Positions 61,957 to 64,000 of a DNA stretch of 64,000 nucleotides are shown in pieces. Source of the DNA: Sva-07 sp041685755 (GTDB lineage Bacteria > Actinomycetota > Acidimicrobiia > Acidimicrobiales > Ilumatobacteraceae); the NCBI GenBank assembly GCA_041685755.1, contig JAWLFC010000002.1, forward strand, positions 1 through 64,000, given 5' to 3'. The number at the start of each line of letters is the position of its first letter. Within the stretch, counting starts at the first letter, position 1. A program made the position numbers and the translations under genes. The notes under the pieces are model-generated. The model saw nothing but the letters and a program-made list of their open reading frames with translations, was not told where the DNA came from and searched no databases.

Positions 61957-63156
61957 TCAGGGTGGGGAGCGGTCGGGCTCGCCGGTGACGGGGAGGCCGA
62001 GATCGGTGGCGAGCGCGGGGACGATCCGGTCGCAGACGGCGCCGCCGGTGGTCGGGTTGGCACCGGCGACCGTGGCGACGACGACCGTCCGTGCGTTCTC
62101 GAGCAGCCAGGCGCAGGACACCGCTCCGTCGACGCTGCCGGTGTGGCCCCATCCGTACTGGTCGACGAACACGCCGGGCCACACCAGTGTCTCGCGGTCG
62201 GCGTCGGTGAGCGAGGAGAGCAGCGTGGCGAGGTCGTCGGTCGACACGACCAACGAGCCGGCTCCACCGAGTCGGGCGAGCCGATCGACACCCAGGGTGT
62301 AGGCCACGTCGGTCGGCAGCAGTCCACCGGTGGTGAGATGGATGCCCGAGGCGCCCAGCGGTTGCAGCAGGAAGACCTCGGCGGCGAGATCGAGCGGCAT
62401 GCCGGTGAAGCCCTCGACGAGCAGGCCGAGGGCGCAGTAGTTGCCGTTGGAGTAGGTCCACTCACCGCGGTGGGGCCGTGGGGGCTCGGTGAGCAACGTG
62501 GGCAGGAACGAGGCGCAGTCGCCCGAGCGTTCGAACCACTCGCGGCGAACCTTCACCATGCCGGAGGTGTGCGCGAGGAGTTCGCGAAGGGTGACGTCGT
62601 TCCAGGCGGGATGGGGATCCAACCCGCCCACGGCCCAGGGCGTGGGGGCGTCGAGATCGACGATGCCTCCCTGGTCGAGCCGGGCGACGAGGAGTGCCGT
62701 GACGAGCTTGCCGACGCTGGCGACGACCATCGGCGAGTCCGACGTCGCCGCGGCGCCGTCGATCGTCGTCCCCGACGCCCGCGCCAGCACCCTGCGCCCA
62801 TCGCGCTGCACCGTGAGCGTGACCGCGGGGTTGGTCGCCGCCAGCTCGTCGAACGTCGCGTTCGTGGCAGCCAGCGCCGGATCGGGCAGCGGCGGGCTGG
62901 TCGTCGTGGTGGTCGTCGTCGAGGTCGTGGTGGTCGAGGTCGTGGTGGTCGAGGTCGAGGTCGAGGTGGTCGAGGTCGAGGTGGTCGTGGTCGAGGTGGT
63001 CGGTGGGGGAGCCGGCGCCGAGCTCGGTGGAAGCGTCGTAGCGGGCGGCGTGGCGGTGGCGGTGTCGATCGACGCCGAGGAGGTCGCGCCGCCACAGGCG
63101 GCGATGCCCAGCGCCAGGGCAACGAGCGCCGATCGCCGAGCGGGCCTCGAATCCAT
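61957..63156 (-). CDS. Serine hydrolase lipoprotein (beta-lactamase/DD-peptidase fold)
   Basis: A 399-residue protein with a lipoprotein signal (lipobox LGIAAC, Cys21) and then a 50-residue, nearly pure Ser/Thr/Pro linker (runs of TTSTTTTSTST type). The catalytic domain has SVGK in VVASVGKLVTALLVARL (SxxK), YSNGNY (YxN) and WGHTGSVDG (HTG, in place of KTG), the class C beta-lactamase/esterase pattern. It would sit outside the membrane on a long glycosylatable stalk. ATG 63156 has TACTGT 7 bases upstream; a longer open frame is unsupported. Confidence 0.9.
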   Translation of the reverse strand: MDSRPARRSALVALALGIAACGGATSSASIDTATATPPATTLPPSSAPAPPPTTSTTTTSTSTTSTSTSTTTTSTTTTSTTTTTTTSPPLPDPALAATNATFDELAATNPAVTLTVQRDGRRVLARASGTTIDGAAATSDSPMVVASVGKLVTALLVARLDQGGIVDLDAPTPWAVGGLDPHPAWNDVTLRELLAHTSGMVKVRREWFERSGDCASFLPTLLTEPPRPHRGEWTYSNGNYCALGLLVEGFTGMPLDLAAEVFLLQPLGASGIHLTTGGLLPTDVAYTLGVDRLARLGGAGSLVVSTDDLATLLSSLTDADRETLVWPGVFVDQYGWGHTGSVDGAVSCAWLLENARTVVVATVAGANPTTGGAVCDRIVPALATDLGLPVTGEPDRSPP

Positions 63157-63163
63157 TGCGGCG

Positions 63164-63169
63164 ACAGTA
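63164..63169 (-). promoter_or_regulatory. TACTGT -10 of serine hydrolase gene
   Basis: On the minus strand TACTGT ends 7 bases before the ATG at 63156. Confidence 0.55.
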
Positions 63170-63215
63170 CCGGCGCGTCGCTGCGGTCGACGGGCACCGC
63201 CGACGGCGAACTGGC

Positions 63216-63221
63216 TAGCGT
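63216..63221 (+). promoter_or_regulatory. TAGCGT -10 of acyl-CoA dehydrogenase gene
   Basis: TAGCGT ends 10 bases before the ATG at 63232. Confidence 0.5.
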
Positions 63222-63231
63222 CGGTCGGACG

Positions 63232-64000
63232 ATGAGTTGGGAACTGAGCGAGGACCACGAACTGCTCCGGTCGACCGTGCGCGAGTTCGCCGAGGGCGAG
63301 ATCGCACCCCGCGCGGCCCAGTGGGACCGGGACTGTCACTTCCCGGTCGACGTCGTTCGGGCGATGGGCGAGCTCGGGCTGTTCGGGATCGTGTTCCCCG
63401 AGCGCTGGGGCGGCGGCGGCGGTGACTTCGCATCGCTGTGCGTGGCCATCGAGGAGTTGGGGCGGGTCGACCAGTCGATGGGGATCACCCTGTCGGCCGG
63501 CGTCGGCCTCGGTGCCAACCCGGTGTACCGCTTCGGCGACGACGACCAACGTGACCGCTGGTTGCCCGACCTGGTGGCGGGCCGCGCTCTCGGTGCGTTC
63601 GGCCTGACCGAACCCGACGGCGGCTCCGACGCCGGCGCCACCCGTACCCGCGCCGTGCTCGACGGCGACGAGTGGGTACTGAACGGGTCGAAGGCGTTCA
63701 TCACCAACTGCGGCACCGACATCACCTCGATCGTGACCGTGACCGCACGTACCGACGACGGAATCTCGGCGTTCGTCGTCCCCGCTGGCACCCCGGGCAT
63801 GATCATCGAGCCCGCCTACGACAAGCTCGGCTGGCACGCCAGCGACACCCACGGCATCACCTTCGTCGACTGCCGGATCCCGGCCGAGCACCTGCTCGGC
63901 CGGCCGGGGATGGGGTTCCGCAACTTCCTGTCGATCCTCGACGACGGTCGCGTCGCCATCTCGGCGCTGGCGCTCGGCTCGGCTCGGGCGTGTCTCGAGT
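63232..64000 (+). CDS. Acyl-CoA dehydrogenase, 5' part
   Basis: The first 256 residues of an FAD-dependent acyl-CoA dehydrogenase; the frame is open at the window edge. MSWELSEDHELLRSTVREFA leads into the N-terminal helical domain, FGIVFPERWGGGGGD and FGLTEPDGGSDAGATRTRA give the FAD/substrate signature, and LNGSKAFITNCG follows, then DDGRVAISALALG of the C-terminal domain begins. The catalytic Glu is beyond the edge. It oxidises an acyl-CoA of unknown chain; the relevant pathway is fatty acid or amino acid breakdown. Confidence 0.93.
   Translation, partial: MSWELSEDHELLRSTVREFAEGEIAPRAAQWDRDCHFPVDVVRAMGELGLFGIVFPERWGGGGGDFASLCVAIEELGRVDQSMGITLSAGVGLGANPVYRFGDDDQRDRWLPDLVAGRALGAFGLTEPDGGSDAGATRTRAVLDGDEWVLNGSKAFITNCGTDITSIVTVTARTDDGISAFVVPAGTPGMIIEPAYDKLGWHASDTHGITFVDCRIPAEHLLGRPGMGFRNFLSILDDGRVAISALALGSARACLE

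Noticed and set aside
63157..63891. Extension of the serine hydrolase frame to 63891
   Set aside because: It overlaps a clear acyl-CoA dehydrogenase, whereas ATG 63156 begins a lipoprotein signal and has a TACTGT box.

Overview
The window is a dense, high-GC stretch of bacterial chromosome. By eye it is about two thirds G+C or more, with strong C/G third positions and many GTG starts. It carries 56 supported protein genes plus one broken gene. No rRNA, tRNA, CRISPR array, IS element or prophage was seen, and no stretch over about 300 bases lacks a gene. The gene set points to an actinobacterium, probably from a deep lineage such as Acidimicrobiia (Ilumatobacter-like; the lineage is inference). 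Reasons are two coenzyme F420 genes, a DUF3499 protein, and an actinobacterial-type order of large GT2 membrane protein, DUF5719, DUF3499, phosphomannomutase, Trm112-like protein and adenosylhomocysteinase.

Layout: (1) 1-3175, a partial flavoprotein, a biotin-carrying acyl-CoA carboxylase subunit and its divergent biotin ligase. (2) 3275-18475, an envelope polysaccharide region: LCP ligase, RfbD, Fcl, four GT4 glycosyltransferases, a His-rich exported protein, an NDP-sugar pyrophosphorylase, a degenerate SDR, CofD, Gmd, a flippase and a 65-residue protein. A broken GNAT gene and Mug lie inside it. (3) 18517-34567, the envelope and one-carbon block: giant GT2 membrane protein, DUF5719, thioredoxin-like protein, FtsH, DUF3499, CPBP protease, a second giant membrane protein, phosphomannomutase, Trm112-like protein, a three-repeat surface protein and AhcY. 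(4) 34701-40830, a complete peptide-type ABC importer. (5) 40893-51838, a YczE-like protein, ComF, SecA, RF2, FtsE-FtsX, a crotonase, a truncated haemoglobin and an ABC exporter pair. (6) 51860-64000, PurU, a TrmH-type methyltransferase, MenB, a hydrolase, CofE, an M20 peptidase, a NERD-like protein, a GNAT/acyl-CoA synthetase fusion divergent from a deacetylase, a serine hydrolase and a partial acyl-CoA dehydrogenase.

Working together: phosphomannomutase, the pyrophosphorylase, Gmd and Fcl could make GDP-L-fucose, and RfbD serves dTDP-rhamnose. The glycosyltransferases, flippase and LCP protein would build, export and attach the polymer.

The most striking genome-wide signal is a TANNNT hexamer 6-10 bases before about two dozen start codons on both strands, the signature of leaderless transcription. 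Other notable items are a structured ahcY leader, two palindromic repeat families, a codon-usage mosaic in gmd, a catalytic-residue-free SDR, and two 100-N gaps each flanked by identical 99-base copies, which look like unmerged contig ends.
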